This document shows positions 53,362-62,682 of a stretch of 64,000 bases of DNA, piece after piece (the first letter of the stretch is position 1; every line of letters begins with the position of its first letter). A program made the translations under genes and the position numbers. Under the pieces are notes generated by a model. The model was not told where the DNA came from. It worked only from the letters and a program-made list of their open reading frames with translations, and did not search any database. The DNA comes from JAEZPW01 sp035629075 (lineage in GTDB: Bacteria > Acidobacteriota > Terriglobia > Terriglobales > Acidobacteriaceae). The stretch lies in assembly GCA_035629075.1 (NCBI GenBank), contig DASPIK010000002.1, positions 1-64,000 of the forward strand, in the 5' to 3' direction.

Positions 53362-54448
53362 AGTATCCCGTCTTGTTATAAACCCGCAGCGGCGGCAAAC
53401 CCTTCGGTGGTGACAGCTTCACCTTTATTTTTCGCCACTTCCCATCGTGTGCTGGATTTTTTGGACGATACCCCAGCACATATTGGTTGCGCAGTTCGAT
53501 CCCAATCTTTGAAGCGACATCGGCGAGTTCGTTCACATTGTCGATGGTGAAAGTTCGTCCACCAGTCACGTCCGTCACTTCCGACAGCAGGACCGGACCA
53601 AGACGCTCCTCCTCCGTTCTGGGCGACATGTCGAAGATCCCGATTGCATAGATCTGCACGTCGGCTTCCTTGACCATCGACTTGATCTCTTTTTCCGTGT
53701 AACGACTGTTGTTGTCGCCGCCGTCAGAGATAATGAGCAGGGCCTTTTTCTGGTGCATGGCCTTCTTCATCTTGTTAACGGCAAGATAGATGGCGTCCAG
53801 CAATGACGTCTTCCCTTTTGGGATGCTGTAGATCAGCTTGCCCTGAATCTCCTCGACCGACTGAGTGAAATCGGCCAGCAACTCAGGCCTGTCCGCGAAG
53901 GTGATCATGAAAAATTCGTCTTGCGGATTTGCCGTCTTGAAGAACTCCACGACCGCATCGCGCGACTTTTCAATTTTGTCATCCATGCTTCCGCTAAGGT
54001 CGAAAATGACGCCCAGCGAAATCGGAGTATCCTCGCTAGAAAAGTGCCTGATGTCCTGCCTGGTGTCACCCTCGTAGAGCAGAAAGTTCTCCCGCTCGAG
54101 TCCCGTCACGAGTCGATTCAACGGATCGGTGATAGTGACCGGCACAAGCACGAGATCAACGTCCACCTTGAAGGGTCGTGTGTGGGTCTTCAACGATGGG
54201 TCGATGTTTGCTCCTGCTCTCGCGGCGGCCTCTGTTCCCGGATTCGTCCGGGGCGTGATGTGCACTTCAGACTGCGACTGTGCAAGGGTGCCCGGCGCAC
54301 CCAGGCTGACGAACAACCCAAGAAACAGCGATAGCGCTGTACGGAACCAGCGCTTGGAGGGTGAAAGATAGACGCACTTCTTCGTCTCAGTCAGATGGGT
54401 CGCGTGGCTGACAGATGACCCGCGCCCATGACTACACTTGCGGGCCAT
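53345..54448 (-). CDS. Secreted VWFA-related domain protein (paralogue)
   Basis: The first gene of the tandem pair, 367 residues. The chosen ATG 54448 has AGAGGAG five bases upstream; the frame is open 20 codons more. A basic lead precedes the signal helix (ALSLFLGLFVSLGAPGTLAQ). The domain order matches its neighbour: VDLVLVPVTITDPLNRLVTGLERENFLLYEGDTRQDI, the VWA metal site DLSGSMDDK, ISDGGDNNSRYT, and the ending LRNQYVLGYRPKNP with NKTGYYAPRQ. The ligand is unknown. Similarity to the next gene points to tandem duplication. Confidence 0.86.
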   Translation of the reverse strand: MARKCSHGRGSSVSHATHLTETKKCVYLSPSKRWFRTALSLFLGLFVSLGAPGTLAQSQSEVHITPRTNPGTEAAARAGANIDPSLKTHTRPFKVDVDLVLVPVTITDPLNRLVTGLERENFLLYEGDTRQDIRHFSSEDTPISLGVIFDLSGSMDDKIEKSRDAVVEFFKTANPQDEFFMITFADRPELLADFTQSVEEIQGKLIYSIPKGKTSLLDAIYLAVNKMKKAMHQKKALLIISDGGDNNSRYTEKEIKSMVKEADVQIYAIGIFDMSPRTEEERLGPVLLSEVTDVTGGRTFTIDNVNELADVASKIGIELRNQYVLGYRPKNPAHDGKWRKIKVKLSPPKGLPPLRVYNKTGYYAPRQ

Positions 54449-54672
54449 AAACTCCTCTGGTTCCGGCAATGTCGTGCCCCGGATCGTTGTCAAAACACTC
54501 AGTCTCAACGAAGCGACTCGGACGGCTATTCCGTCTGATGTTCCCCTATCCTCGTTGGTTTTCCTGCATGTGCCGTTCCGTTGTGACCGTATATCAGTTC
54601 CGAGTCGCTGTCCAAATCGATATTTCGGAATTCATGCACTCGCAAAACGGTTTAGAATCAGGAGCACACGAC

Positions 54673-56037
54673 ATGGCGACCATATACCCTTTTCGTGCGC
54701 TTCGCTATAATCCAGACCGCGTCGACCTGGCTGACGTCGTAACGCAACCGTACGACAAAATAACCCCTGCGATGCAGGACCGCTACTACGCCCTAAGCCC
54801 TTTCAACTTGGTGCGTATCATTCTAGGAAGACGCGAGCAAAACGACAACGGGCAGAATGTATATACTCGCGCCGCCGCTTACCTCCGTGAGTGGCGCCAG
54901 AACGGCGTTCTCGCACCTGATCCTGACCCTTCTATTTACCTGTATAGTCAGGAGTTTACGGTGCCCGGCGACAGTTCGGCACATGTTTTTCAGCGTCGCG
55001 GCTTCATCGCCCTGGGCAGGGTCGAGGATTACGACAACGGCATCGTTCACCGTCATGAACAGACCCTTTCCGGTCCCAAAGTTGATCGCCTAAACCTGCT
55101 CAGAGCCACGGAATGCCATTTTGGCCAGATCTTCATGCTGTACAGCGACCCCGAACATCGGGTAGACGAGATCCTGACCTCGGGAACGCAGATTGCCTCT
55201 GGCAGCCCCGAGGCCGGATCGGCAGCGGGTGTTCGCACCTCGACCAAGCCCGCCGCTGACGTTGTCGACGAGTACGGTGTGCGTCATCGCATGTGGGCCA
55301 TTTCGGATCCAACCGTTATCAAGGCTGTGCAGGAAGCGATGCTGAACAAAATGCTCATCATCGCTGACGGCCATCACCGCTACGAAACGGCTCTCAATTA
55401 CCGCAACGAACGTCGCGCCAAGGCGGGGGCCCTGTTGCCCGAGGCTCCCTACGAACGTGTCATGATGACGTTCGTCAACATGGATGCGGAAGGCCTTGTC
55501 ATTCTCCCGACCCACCGGGTCGTGTTTGGATTGGAGAACTTCAATGCGGTCCAGTTCGTTGAAGAGGCCAGGGCGTTCTTCACGGTAAACCCGCTGCGCG
55601 AGCGAGCCACCGCAGGCATTGCAACCAAGCTTCTTCGCGAACGCGGCTCCGATTCCACCGCACTCATAGCAGTCACGACCCAAGGCGATTTCCTGCTGGA
55701 ATCACGTGGCGGCTCTTCCGCCGACTCTCTGCTTAGCGGAATGTCGCCCAAGCAGGGCGAACTCGACGTTGTCCAACTCCACAAGTTGCTGCTGGAACAC
55801 GTTCTTGGCATCAGCGAAGAAGCGATCCGCAATCAAGTGCATGTCCGGTATGTGCGTGATTCGGACGAGGCTATCGAGCAGGTACGTCGAGGCGACGCAA
55901 ACATCTCGTTTCTGATGAATCCTGCTCGTATGGACCAAGTGCGAGACATCGCTTTCGCCGGACAAGTACTCCCGCAGAAATCAACGGATTTCTATCCTAA
56001 GTTATTGAGTGGCCTCACAATCTATGCTCTTGAGTAG
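54673..56037 (+). CDS. DUF1015 family protein
   Basis: A conserved cytoplasmic family of unproven function, sometimes annotated as a phosphatase or SerB-cluster protein. ATG 54673 with GGAG upstream gives MATIYPFRALRYNPDRVDLADVVTQPYDKITPAMQDRYYALSP in two typical blocks; the upstream open frame is not conserved-looking. Further motifs are RRGFIALGRVEDYDNGIVHRHEQTLSGPK, FGQIFMLYSD, IADGHHRYETALNYRNERR and NMDAEGLVILPTHRVV. The length of 454 residues is normal. The amidase gene begins inside its end. Confidence 0.9.
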   Translation: MATIYPFRALRYNPDRVDLADVVTQPYDKITPAMQDRYYALSPFNLVRIILGRREQNDNGQNVYTRAAAYLREWRQNGVLAPDPDPSIYLYSQEFTVPGDSSAHVFQRRGFIALGRVEDYDNGIVHRHEQTLSGPKVDRLNLLRATECHFGQIFMLYSDPEHRVDEILTSGTQIASGSPEAGSAAGVRTSTKPAADVVDEYGVRHRMWAISDPTVIKAVQEAMLNKMLIIADGHHRYETALNYRNERRAKAGALLPEAPYERVMMTFVNMDAEGLVILPTHRVVFGLENFNAVQFVEEARAFFTVNPLRERATAGIATKLLRERGSDSTALIAVTTQGDFLLESRGGSSADSLLSGMSPKQGELDVVQLHKLLLEHVLGISEEAIRNQVHVRYVRDSDEAIEQVRRGDANISFLMNPARMDQVRDIAFAGQVLPQKSTDFYPKLLSGLTIYALE

Positions 56038-57433
56038 ATGGAGGCAAAAGACGGTACGCCTGGTCGGGATCTGCGCTCTTTGCGCGCTGTGCATTGGCAT
56101 CTTTTCACATGCTCAGCCCGAGGGTAAGCGAATCATTTTCTACGCGGCCCAGACCAGCTACTCTCTGCCTGTGGCAGACCGCACTGGGGGAGAGTTCGTG
56201 GGTCTCCTTGAGGCTCTCGAACCGCTTGGCGCTGTCTCAGCCAAGGTTGACGGCAATAAGTGGAAGCTAAGGTTCCGTGACGTCGACGTGCAATTTGAGC
56301 ACGGCAAGACAAAAGGAAAAGTTCACGGCAAGTCACTCGATCTTGCCGCAGCATTTATCCTCGAGAACGGTCGCGGACTGATTCCGCTTCGGTCCCTCAA
56401 AGATGTCCTGCCTCCAGTAGTCTCGTTGCCGGTCGAAGTTCAAGATTCTGCTCGTCGCGTCTTTCTCGGCGTAACATCGACGCAATTCGTCGCCAGAAGG
56501 TCCGACACCGGGAAAGTGACCTTCACTTTCACAGCTCCGGTCAATCCGTTTATCGCCACCGAACCGGGAAGGTTGCGAATGGTTTTCAACCGTGAACCCG
56601 TGCGCTCGGGCCTGCAAACATACACTTTCGACGATCGACTGATTGCAAACGCTTCTTACAGCGAAACAAACGGCGCTGCGGAACTGACAGTCCTTTCGCA
56701 ATCCCCGTTGCTCGCGACGTTCAGCGACGACCGCAAGACCATCACAGTGGCAGCAAACGTTCCAGCGCCAACTCCGCAGATAACGCAACAGGCTCCGGCA
56801 GCCGCTACCGCCGCGCCAGCCCCTATAGCACCTCCTCCGCGACCGCGCATAGCGATCATCCTCGACCCGGCACACGGCGGCAACGACGCTGGGGCCGCGT
56901 TGAGCGAAAAGGTTTCAGAGAAAGAGGTCACTCTAGCCCTGGCCCGCCGGATCAGGCGGGACCTCGAAGCACGTGGAATCGGCTGCGCCATCACTCGCGA
57001 CGCAGATGTGTCGGTCTCGATGGAGCAGCGTGCAACTTCAGCCGACGCTTCTACCGCAACCGTCTACGTTGCTCTACACGCTTCGACAGTAGGTACGGGG
57101 GTGCGCAGCTATACGGCGATGGTTCCACCGCAACCTGCCAAGCCGCTCCTATTCGTACGTCCCGACAGCGCTCACGCCCCGTACGTATCCGAAAGCCGAG
57201 CATTCTCGTCGACTGTGGTTACCGAGTTGTTGAAGAGAGACATGCCCGCAACCTCGTTACCCGGCACTGTAGCACCCCTGAAGAATCTCGGACTAGCAGC
57301 GATCGCCATTGAAGTAGCCCCTCCGGCGCGTGGCTCCGCAAGTGATTTGAGCTCTGCTTCTTACCAACAGTCCATCGCAAGTGCGTTGGGCGCAGCTATC
57401 GCTACCGCTCACAACAGGCAGGTGGGACGGTGA
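56024..57433 (+). CDS. N-acetylmuramoyl-L-alanine amidase (Amidase_3) with N-terminal beta domain
   Basis: A secreted zinc enzyme cleaving the stem peptide from muramic acid. A signal peptide (LVGICALCALCIGIFSHA) is followed by a copper-amine-oxidase-N/AMIN-like beta region to about residue 245, a Pro/Ala linker, and the catalytic domain. The zinc ligands are visible as DPAHGG, the Glu in VSEKEVTLALA and the His in VALHAST, with the catalytic Glu in AIEVAPP. DPAHGG replaces the commoner DPGHGG. ATG 56024 is chosen; GTG 56009 is possible. It overlaps DUF1015 at its start and the GerMN gene by 4 bases. Confidence 0.88.
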   Translation: MLLSRWRQKTVRLVGICALCALCIGIFSHAQPEGKRIIFYAAQTSYSLPVADRTGGEFVGLLEALEPLGAVSAKVDGNKWKLRFRDVDVQFEHGKTKGKVHGKSLDLAAAFILENGRGLIPLRSLKDVLPPVVSLPVEVQDSARRVFLGVTSTQFVARRSDTGKVTFTFTAPVNPFIATEPGRLRMVFNREPVRSGLQTYTFDDRLIANASYSETNGAAELTVLSQSPLLATFSDDRKTITVAANVPAPTPQITQQAPAAATAAPAPIAPPPRPRIAIILDPAHGGNDAGAALSEKVSEKEVTLALARRIRRDLEARGIGCAITRDADVSVSMEQRATSADASTATVYVALHASTVGTGVRSYTAMVPPQPAKPLLFVRPDSAHAPYVSESRAFSSTVVTELLKRDMPATSLPGTVAPLKNLGLAAIAIEVAPPARGSASDLSSASYQQSIASALGAAIATAHNRQVGR

Positions 57434-58098
57434 CTCTGCTCGACACCAAACCCGAAATTCAGAGGACGCAGTATCGCGGCGTAGCTATCGCCGCTGCCCT
57501 GCTGCTTATCGCAGTCCTGGCACTCGGCATCTATGCGATGCGCCTGAAGCGCAGCGCCGAGCAGGCGCAGCGCCACGTCACCGACGCCCAGGCAGTAGTC
57601 CCCCCTGTCGCCGGCACACAAGAGCAAGTTCCCGTCCTGGTTGCATATGACGACGAGGGCATGCTGCGAGGAAGCACGATCTCTGTACGCATGCCGAGCG
57701 ATCGAACGGAACGGGCACGTGAGGCCGTCCAGGCCCTGCTAGATTTCTATAGCAACGGCGCCTCTCCCCATTCGCTTCCGCAGGGCGCTGAAGTGAAGGC
57801 CGTTTATCTCGTCGGAGACGATCTAGCGGTCCTGGACATGAACTCGGTCTTCGCAGACGGACATCGCTCGGGTATTCTGGTTGAAGAACTCACGATCGCA
57901 TCTATCGCGCACACGCTCGCGGCCAACGTGCCCGGCACCAAGCGCGTGAAGTTTCTCGTGGAAGGCAAAGATCGCGACACTCTTGCCGGACACGTTGACT
58001 TGAAGGACTACTACGATGTCGCCGGACTCGGTGCGTTCCTCAACCCGAGCGGAGCCGTTGAGCTGCCCACTAACCCGGCGAAGGAAGAAGCTCGGTGA
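57430..58098 (+). CDS. GerMN-domain membrane-anchored protein
   Basis: The 222 residues have an N-terminal anchor (GVAIAAALLLIAVLALGIYAM) and a GerMN domain at about 70-190 (VPVLVAYDDEGMLRGSTISVRMPSDRTERAREAVQALLDFY ... DLAVLDMNSVFADGHRSGILVEELTIASIAHTLAANVPGTKRVKFLVEGKD). GerMN domains occur in sporulation and envelope proteins and are thought to mediate protein or glycan contact; no spore role is implied here. Start GTG overlaps the amidase stop, and the murI start overlaps its own stop, so the three are coupled. Confidence 0.88.
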   Translation: MTLLDTKPEIQRTQYRGVAIAAALLLIAVLALGIYAMRLKRSAEQAQRHVTDAQAVVPPVAGTQEQVPVLVAYDDEGMLRGSTISVRMPSDRTERAREAVQALLDFYSNGASPHSLPQGAEVKAVYLVGDDLAVLDMNSVFADGHRSGILVEELTIASIAHTLAANVPGTKRVKFLVEGKDRDTLAGHVDLKDYYDVAGLGAFLNPSGAVELPTNPAKEEAR

Positions 58099-58919
58099 AA
58101 GAACGGTTCAAGATCGGCGTATTCGATTCGGGCGTTGGGGGCCTTACAGTTCTAAAAGAACTCATTCACTACGTGCCCCGCTCGGATTACATTTACTTCG
58201 GCGACACGGCTCGCCTGCCGTACGGCTCCAAATCGTCCGAAACGGTAGCTCGGTACGCTACGGAAGCCGCAAAGTTCCTCGAGAAGCACGGCATTCAGAT
58301 CCTCGTCGTCGCCTGCAATACCGCCACCGCGCTCGCACTTGACGCTGTAGCCGACGCGTGCACCGTGCCCGTCTTCGGCGTCATCAATCCCGGAGCGGAA
58401 GCCGTATCGAACATCAGCAAAACGAGAAAGGCCGTCGTCATCGGCACGGAGGCGACGGTCGCCAGCCACGCTTACAAGCGCGCTCTCGCCAACTGTGGAA
58501 TCGAGGCATACGAGAAAGCCTGCCCTCTGTTAGTACCGCTCGTTGAAGAAGGTTGGACCGAACACGACGTCACGGAGCAGGTCGCCCGTATCTACCTTGG
58601 CGAGGCCTTCGAAAACGGCTCGGAGGCCAGCGACGCGCTCCTGCTTGGCTGCACCCACTATCCCCTGCTGAAGCCCATGTTGCGTCGCATCTTGCGACCC
58701 GATGTTGGCATCGTCGATTCAGCCGAGTCGACCGCCTTGAAAGTTGCCAGCGAGATGGGAGTCAAGTACGAAGGCGAACCGGCGGAAACGAAACTGCTCA
58801 AGGGCGACGTCAAACTTCAGTTCTACGTGACCGACTCCGTCGAGAAGTTTCGCCGGCTCGGTACCCGATTCCTGGGCTACAGCGTCGACGACGTTCAGCA
58901 CGCAGACTTGGGAGGGTAG
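58095..58919 (+). CDS. murI: Glutamate racemase
   Basis: Supplies D-glutamate for peptidoglycan by cofactor-independent proton transfer. The 274 residues have the opening IGVFDSGVGGLTVLKEL, YFGDTARLPYGSKS, the first catalytic cysteine in VVACNTATA and the second in LLLGCTHYPLLKP. Start GTG 58095 has GAAGG upstream and overlaps the GerMN gene by 4 bases. Together with the amidase and GerMN genes this makes a cell-wall operon. Confidence 0.96.
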   Translation: MKERFKIGVFDSGVGGLTVLKELIHYVPRSDYIYFGDTARLPYGSKSSETVARYATEAAKFLEKHGIQILVVACNTATALALDAVADACTVPVFGVINPGAEAVSNISKTRKAVVIGTEATVASHAYKRALANCGIEAYEKACPLLVPLVEEGWTEHDVTEQVARIYLGEAFENGSEASDALLLGCTHYPLLKPMLRRILRPDVGIVDSAESTALKVASEMGVKYEGEPAETKLLKGDVKLQFYVTDSVEKFRRLGTRFLGYSVDDVQHADLGG

Positions 58920-58966
58920 CAACTCGGATCTGATGTTCACGTTCTTAACGTGGACGGAGGCCCTCC

Positions 58967-59368
58967 ATGCGCATCAGATCCATGCGTCTGATCCTCACCC
59001 TAGTTGTTGGCTCTGTGCTGACCGCGCGTGGACAGGAACCTGACCTCCCCGACATAAAGCCCGGGCAGGATTACGTGGAATGGCTAACCGGAACTATGTC
59101 GACGCTGGAGAGGGTGGTAAAGCCGGGGATGACACGTGAAGAGTTCCGCAAGCTGTTCCGAAGCCCGGGCGGTTTCCAGACGCACACGTGCCTGTATCGG
59201 ACCTGTCCACTGATTAGAATGCGTGTGGAATTTAGCGTCTCCGAGACCAGGGAAACACGTCTGGAATCGGAGAACGGCGAAGTAGTCATCGTCCGGGCCG
59301 AATCGCCGAATGATGTCGTAATCCGCGCGTCAAAACCTTACCTCGACTTGAAGTTCGCCACCGACTGA
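58967..59368 (+). CDS. Small secreted protein of unknown function
   Basis: I do not recognise this family. GGAGG six bases before ATG 58967 and a signal peptide (MRLILTLVVGSVLTARG) support a real gene. The mature 110 residues include a helical segment with KPGMTREEFRKLF, resembling the SmpA/OmlA-like G-M-T-x-x-E-F-x-x-L element of small envelope proteins. Two cysteines (THTCLYRTCPLI) that could form a disulfide follow, and then a beta-rich end (VEFSVSETRETRLESENGEVVIVRAESPNDVVI). It lies between murI and rph. Confidence 0.7.
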   Translation: MRIRSMRLILTLVVGSVLTARGQEPDLPDIKPGQDYVEWLTGTMSTLERVVKPGMTREEFRKLFRSPGGFQTHTCLYRTCPLIRMRVEFSVSETRETRLESENGEVVIVRAESPNDVVIRASKPYLDLKFATD

Positions 59369-59436
59369 CTTCGCTGATCACCGCCACGTTCCCGTTCCTT
59401 CCTTCTTCTGCCTGAGTTCTTTACAATCACCACTTC

Positions 59437-60171
59437 ATGATCTACAGAAGCGATAACCGCACGCCCGACCAACTCCGCCCCGTTACGATCACTCCAGAAT
59501 TCATATCGACCGCCGAAGGATCCTGCCTGATTGAAATCGGCAATACGCGCGTGATCTGTACGGCCTCGATAGAAGAAACGGTCCCATCCTGGATGCGCAA
59601 TTCGGGCAAGGGATGGATCACCAGCGAGTACGGCATGATTCCGCGGTCCACCTTGACGCGCACGCCTCGTGAATCCGCCCGAGGACGCGTCGGCGGACGC
59701 ACGCACGAAATCCAGCGCCTCATCGGGCGTTCCCTCCGCGCAGTCACGGACATGAGCGCCATGGGCGAACGCACCATCTTCATCGATTGTGACGTGATTC
59801 AGGCCGACGGTGGCACCCGCACGGCAGCTATCACCGGCGGCTTTGTCGCACTGGCGATCGCCATGCAGAGACTCGTTGAAGCCGGCACCCTGAAGAAAAC
59901 GCCCTTGACCGACTTCGTTGCCGCCAGCAGCGTCGGCATCGTGGACGGCGTGATCATGCTCGACCTGCCTTACGAAGAAGATTCCCGTGCCGAGGTTGAC
60001 GGCAACTACGTGATGACCGGCACCGGAAACATCGTTGAAGTCCAGATGACAGCCGAGCACAAGCCCTTCGACGAAGCCCAACTCCAGGCCATGCTGGCGG
60101 TCGCACGCACCGGAATCCGCCAACTGATTGAAAAGCAAAAGGCCGCTCTAGCCAGCGCTGCGCTGCGTTAA
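59437..60171 (+). CDS. rph: Ribonuclease PH
   Basis: A phosphorolytic exoribonuclease trimming the 3' ends of tRNA precursors, active as a hexamer. The 244 residues contain RPVTITPEFISTAEGSCLIEIGNTRVICTASIEE, the basic RNA-binding part RGRVGGRTHEIQRLIGRSLRA, IDCDVIQADGGTRTAAITGGFVAL and the phosphate site DLPYEEDSRAEVDGNYVMTG. The length is normal. ATG 59437 gives the expected N-terminus. It converges on the aldolase gene. Confidence 0.96.
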   Translation: MIYRSDNRTPDQLRPVTITPEFISTAEGSCLIEIGNTRVICTASIEETVPSWMRNSGKGWITSEYGMIPRSTLTRTPRESARGRVGGRTHEIQRLIGRSLRAVTDMSAMGERTIFIDCDVIQADGGTRTAAITGGFVALAIAMQRLVEAGTLKKTPLTDFVAASSVGIVDGVIMLDLPYEEDSRAEVDGNYVMTGTGNIVEVQMTAEHKPFDEAQLQAMLAVARTGIRQLIEKQKAALASAALR

Positions 60172-60207
60172 GCCAAATCAGAGCTCGAGAACGGGATAGA
60201 AAAAGAA

Positions 60208-60272
60208 CTAAGGTCCCGCAAAGAGCGTAGAGTGAAGTCCTGACTCACTCTGCGCCCCTGGCGAGACCTTAG
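60208..60272. repeat. Long nested hairpin between convergent genes
   Basis: The outer arms CTAAGGTC (60208-60215) and GACCTTAG (60265-60272) are perfectly complementary. Inside, GCGTAGAGTGA and TCACTCTGCGC pair over 11 positions with one G-U. No T tract follows on either strand, so this is not a standard intrinsic terminator. It may act as a bidirectional transcript end or be a remnant of a small mobile repeat. Confidence 0.5.
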
Positions 60273-60296
60273 CGAACGTCTGCGTATGTCTTTAAG

Positions 60297-61328
60297 CTAC
60301 TTCGCGCCTACACTCTGCTCCGCATACCGCTTCGCCATTTCTTCCAACGAGATCGGTGCGTAGTCGCCAGCGTGACCGGCCTGACCAAACTCGGTCATGC
60401 GCTGCGCGACGACTTTCTTCATAGCTTCGCGCGCCGGCTTCATGTAATCGCGAGGATCGAACTTCTCCGGCGTCTCCGCAAACACCTTGCGAATCGCGCC
60501 CGTAATGGCCAGTCGATTGTCCGTATCGACGTTGATCTTGCGGACACCGTTCTTAATACCAAGCTGGATTTCTTCCACCGGGACGCCCCAGGTCGGCTTC
60601 AAGCTGCCGCCGTACTGGTTGACGATGTCCTGGAGCTCCTTCGGCACGCTCGATGATCCGTGCATTACCAGGTGCACGTTCGGCAGCCGCTTGTGGATCT
60701 CGATGAGGATGTTCATCTTCAGGACTTCGCCGTCCGGCTTCTTCGTAAATTTATAAGCGCCGTGGCTGGTACCGATGGCGATAGCCAGTGCGTCTAACCC
60801 GGTCTTCTCAACGAACTCGACTGCCTGATCGGGATCGGTCACGTGCTCAAGGCCGCTGCCGCCCGCGCCATGGCCGTCTTCAATGCCGCCCAGAACGCCG
60901 ATTTCGCCTTCGACCGTCACGCCCTTTTCGTGCGCCATCTCAACAACGCGGCGCGTCGTCTCGACGTTGTACTCGAACGTCGAAGGCGTCTTGCCATCCG
61001 GCATTAGTGAGCCGTCCATCATCACGCTCGTAAACCCCAGGTCGATAGCTGACTTGCACGTCTCGATGCTGTTGCCGTGATCAAGGTGCAGCACCGTCGG
61101 GATCTCCGGATACAGTTCAGCGGCGGCCAGCATCAGGTGATACAGGAACTTGTCCTGCGAGTAAGCACGAGCCCCGCGGCTCGCCTGCACGATCACCGGA
61201 GACTTCGTCTCGCGTGCCGCCTCCATGATTGCCTGGATCTGTTCCATGTTGTTGACGTTGAAAGCGCCAACGCCGTAACCGCCTTTTGCCGCTTCATCGA
61301 GCAACTGGCGCATCGAGACTAGGGGCAT
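60297..61328 (-). CDS. fba: Class II fructose-1,6-bisphosphate aldolase
   Basis: A zinc aldolase of glycolysis and gluconeogenesis in the cytoplasm. ATG 61328 with AAGGAG upstream gives MPLVSMRQLLDEAAKGGYGVGAFNVNNMEQIQAIM, in two typical blocks; the frame is open 46 codons further without similarity. Zinc ligands lie in LHLDHGNS, VEGEIGVLGGIEDG and VMHGSSSVP, and the substrate loop in KINVDTDNRLA. At 343 residues it matches the family. A LacD-type aldolase is encoded divergently next door. Confidence 0.94.
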   Translation of the reverse strand: MPLVSMRQLLDEAAKGGYGVGAFNVNNMEQIQAIMEAARETKSPVIVQASRGARAYSQDKFLYHLMLAAAELYPEIPTVLHLDHGNSIETCKSAIDLGFTSVMMDGSLMPDGKTPSTFEYNVETTRRVVEMAHEKGVTVEGEIGVLGGIEDGHGAGGSGLEHVTDPDQAVEFVEKTGLDALAIAIGTSHGAYKFTKKPDGEVLKMNILIEIHKRLPNVHLVMHGSSSVPKELQDIVNQYGGSLKPTWGVPVEEIQLGIKNGVRKINVDTDNRLAITGAIRKVFAETPEKFDPRDYMKPAREAMKKVVAQRMTEFGQAGHAGDYAPISLEEMAKRYAEQSVGAK

Positions 61329-61630
61329 GTACCTTCTCCTTCTATAAGTGCTTGATTGAGTCCTTTGCGGGTGGTCTGAACTCGGCCGAACCACTACAGG
61401 CGCACATTCCGCAGATAACGTACGGGTATTCTCTTTTACCGTATCACGCGTTCCGACTCGAGGCAAGCGACTGCCTAGCCGCCGCTTCAGCCCTCAACTC
61501 GAGACATCGCGGCGCCGTCTTCAGATCTGCACGCCCCCCGTTCCGAATCGCGATTTTCGCTTCCAGTCTGTTCGGCATGAAACCGCGCAAGTCACTCCCC
61601 GCATCTTCGAGAGCCTAGGAGGTTGTGTTC
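61329..61630. other. Divergent spacer between the two aldolase genes
   Basis: About 300 bases between fba (minus) and lacD (plus) without an ORF. It must contain both promoters, but no convincing hexamer pair, operator or structured RNA was found apart from the two ribosome-binding sites. Confidence 0.4.
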
Positions 61631-62629
61631 ATGAGACTTACTCCGGGAAAACTCGCGGGGCTGAGAGCCGTTTCCGACCAACGCGGCGTAATCGCCGCTG
61701 CCGCCATGGACCAACGCGGGTCATTGCAGAAAGCGCTGGGTCCAAAGGCTGGCGCCACGGAATTGGAAGCCTTCAAGACTGCTGTCACCGAAATCCTGAC
61801 ACCCCATGCCAGCGCCATTCTGCTGGATCCAGAGTGGGGCCTGCCCGCCAGCAAGAAACGCGCCAGGAACGCCGGCCTGCTCCTCGCATACGAAAAGACT
61901 GGCTACGACAAAACCGGCCCCGGACGTCTTCCGGACCTGCTCGACCAGTGGTCAGTCCGGCGCCTCAAGGAAGCTGGTGCGGACTGCGTAAAGATCCTCC
62001 TTTACTACACTCCAGACGATCCCAAAGACATCAACGACCGAAAGCATGCCTGGGTCGAGCGCCTCGGCGACGAATGCCGCGCCAACGACATCCCGTTCTT
62101 CCTCGAGTTGGTCGGCTATGAGGAGGGAGTGGACGAGAAGGGGTTCGAGTATGCGAAAAAGAAGCCGCGCATCGTCAAAGCGAGCATGGCCGAGTTCACG
62201 AACGAGCGCTACGGCGTCGATGTGCTCAAAGTGGAAGTTCCTGTGAACATGAAGTTTGTCGAGGGCGCGCGCAATTTCAAAGGACCCCAGGCGTCGTATT
62301 CCAGGGATGAAGCCAAGAAGCATTTCCTCGATGCTGCGACTGCGACCACAAGGCCGTTCATTTACCTGTCTGCTGGGGTGAGCAACGACGAATTCAACGA
62401 GGCGCTCGAACTCGCTGCCGAGTCCGGCGTCAAGTTTAACGGCGTCCTTTGTGGCCGTGCGACGTGGAAAGACGGAATTCCCGTCTTTGCCGAAAAGGGT
62501 GAGCAGGCATTCCGAGAATGGCTTTCAAGTGAAGGCGTCAAGAACATCAATAACGTCAACGACCGCCTCAGGCGCGCCACCCCGTGGTACTCAATTTACG
62601 AAGTCGAAGTAGGGCGCGAAGCAGCTTGA
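61631..62629 (+). CDS. lacD: Tagatose 1,6-diphosphate aldolase-like protein (LacD family)
   Basis: A class I (Schiff-base) aldolase splitting ketohexose 1,6-bisphosphates. The 332 residues include AAAAMDQRGSLQKAL, ILLDPEWGLPA, CVKILLYYTPDD, the region DVLKVEVPVNMKFV with the probable Schiff-base Lys, and IYLSAGVSNDEFNEAL. ATG 61631 lies eight bases after AGGAGG; the GTG at 61625 is too close to it. No galactose or tagatose pathway genes surround it, so the physiological substrate may be fructose-1,6-bisphosphate or another sugar phosphate. Confidence 0.9.
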   Translation: MRLTPGKLAGLRAVSDQRGVIAAAAMDQRGSLQKALGPKAGATELEAFKTAVTEILTPHASAILLDPEWGLPASKKRARNAGLLLAYEKTGYDKTGPGRLPDLLDQWSVRRLKEAGADCVKILLYYTPDDPKDINDRKHAWVERLGDECRANDIPFFLELVGYEEGVDEKGFEYAKKKPRIVKASMAEFTNERYGVDVLKVEVPVNMKFVEGARNFKGPQASYSRDEAKKHFLDAATATTRPFIYLSAGVSNDEFNEALELAAESGVKFNGVLCGRATWKDGIPVFAEKGEQAFREWLSSEGVKNINNVNDRLRRATPWYSIYEVEVGREAA

Positions 62630-62650
62630 AGCTGAGATCATGTAATCCTA

Positions 62651-62678
62651 GTCAGGCCGGGTACAGATCCGGCCTGAC
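62651..62678. terminator. Hairpin between convergent genes
   Basis: GTCAGGCCGG and CCGGCCTGAC form a perfect 10-bp stem around 8 bases, 21 bases after the lacD stop and 5 bases before the end of the cobalamin gene. There is no T run on either strand, so termination efficiency is uncertain. Confidence 0.5.
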
Positions 62679-62682
62679 CGCC

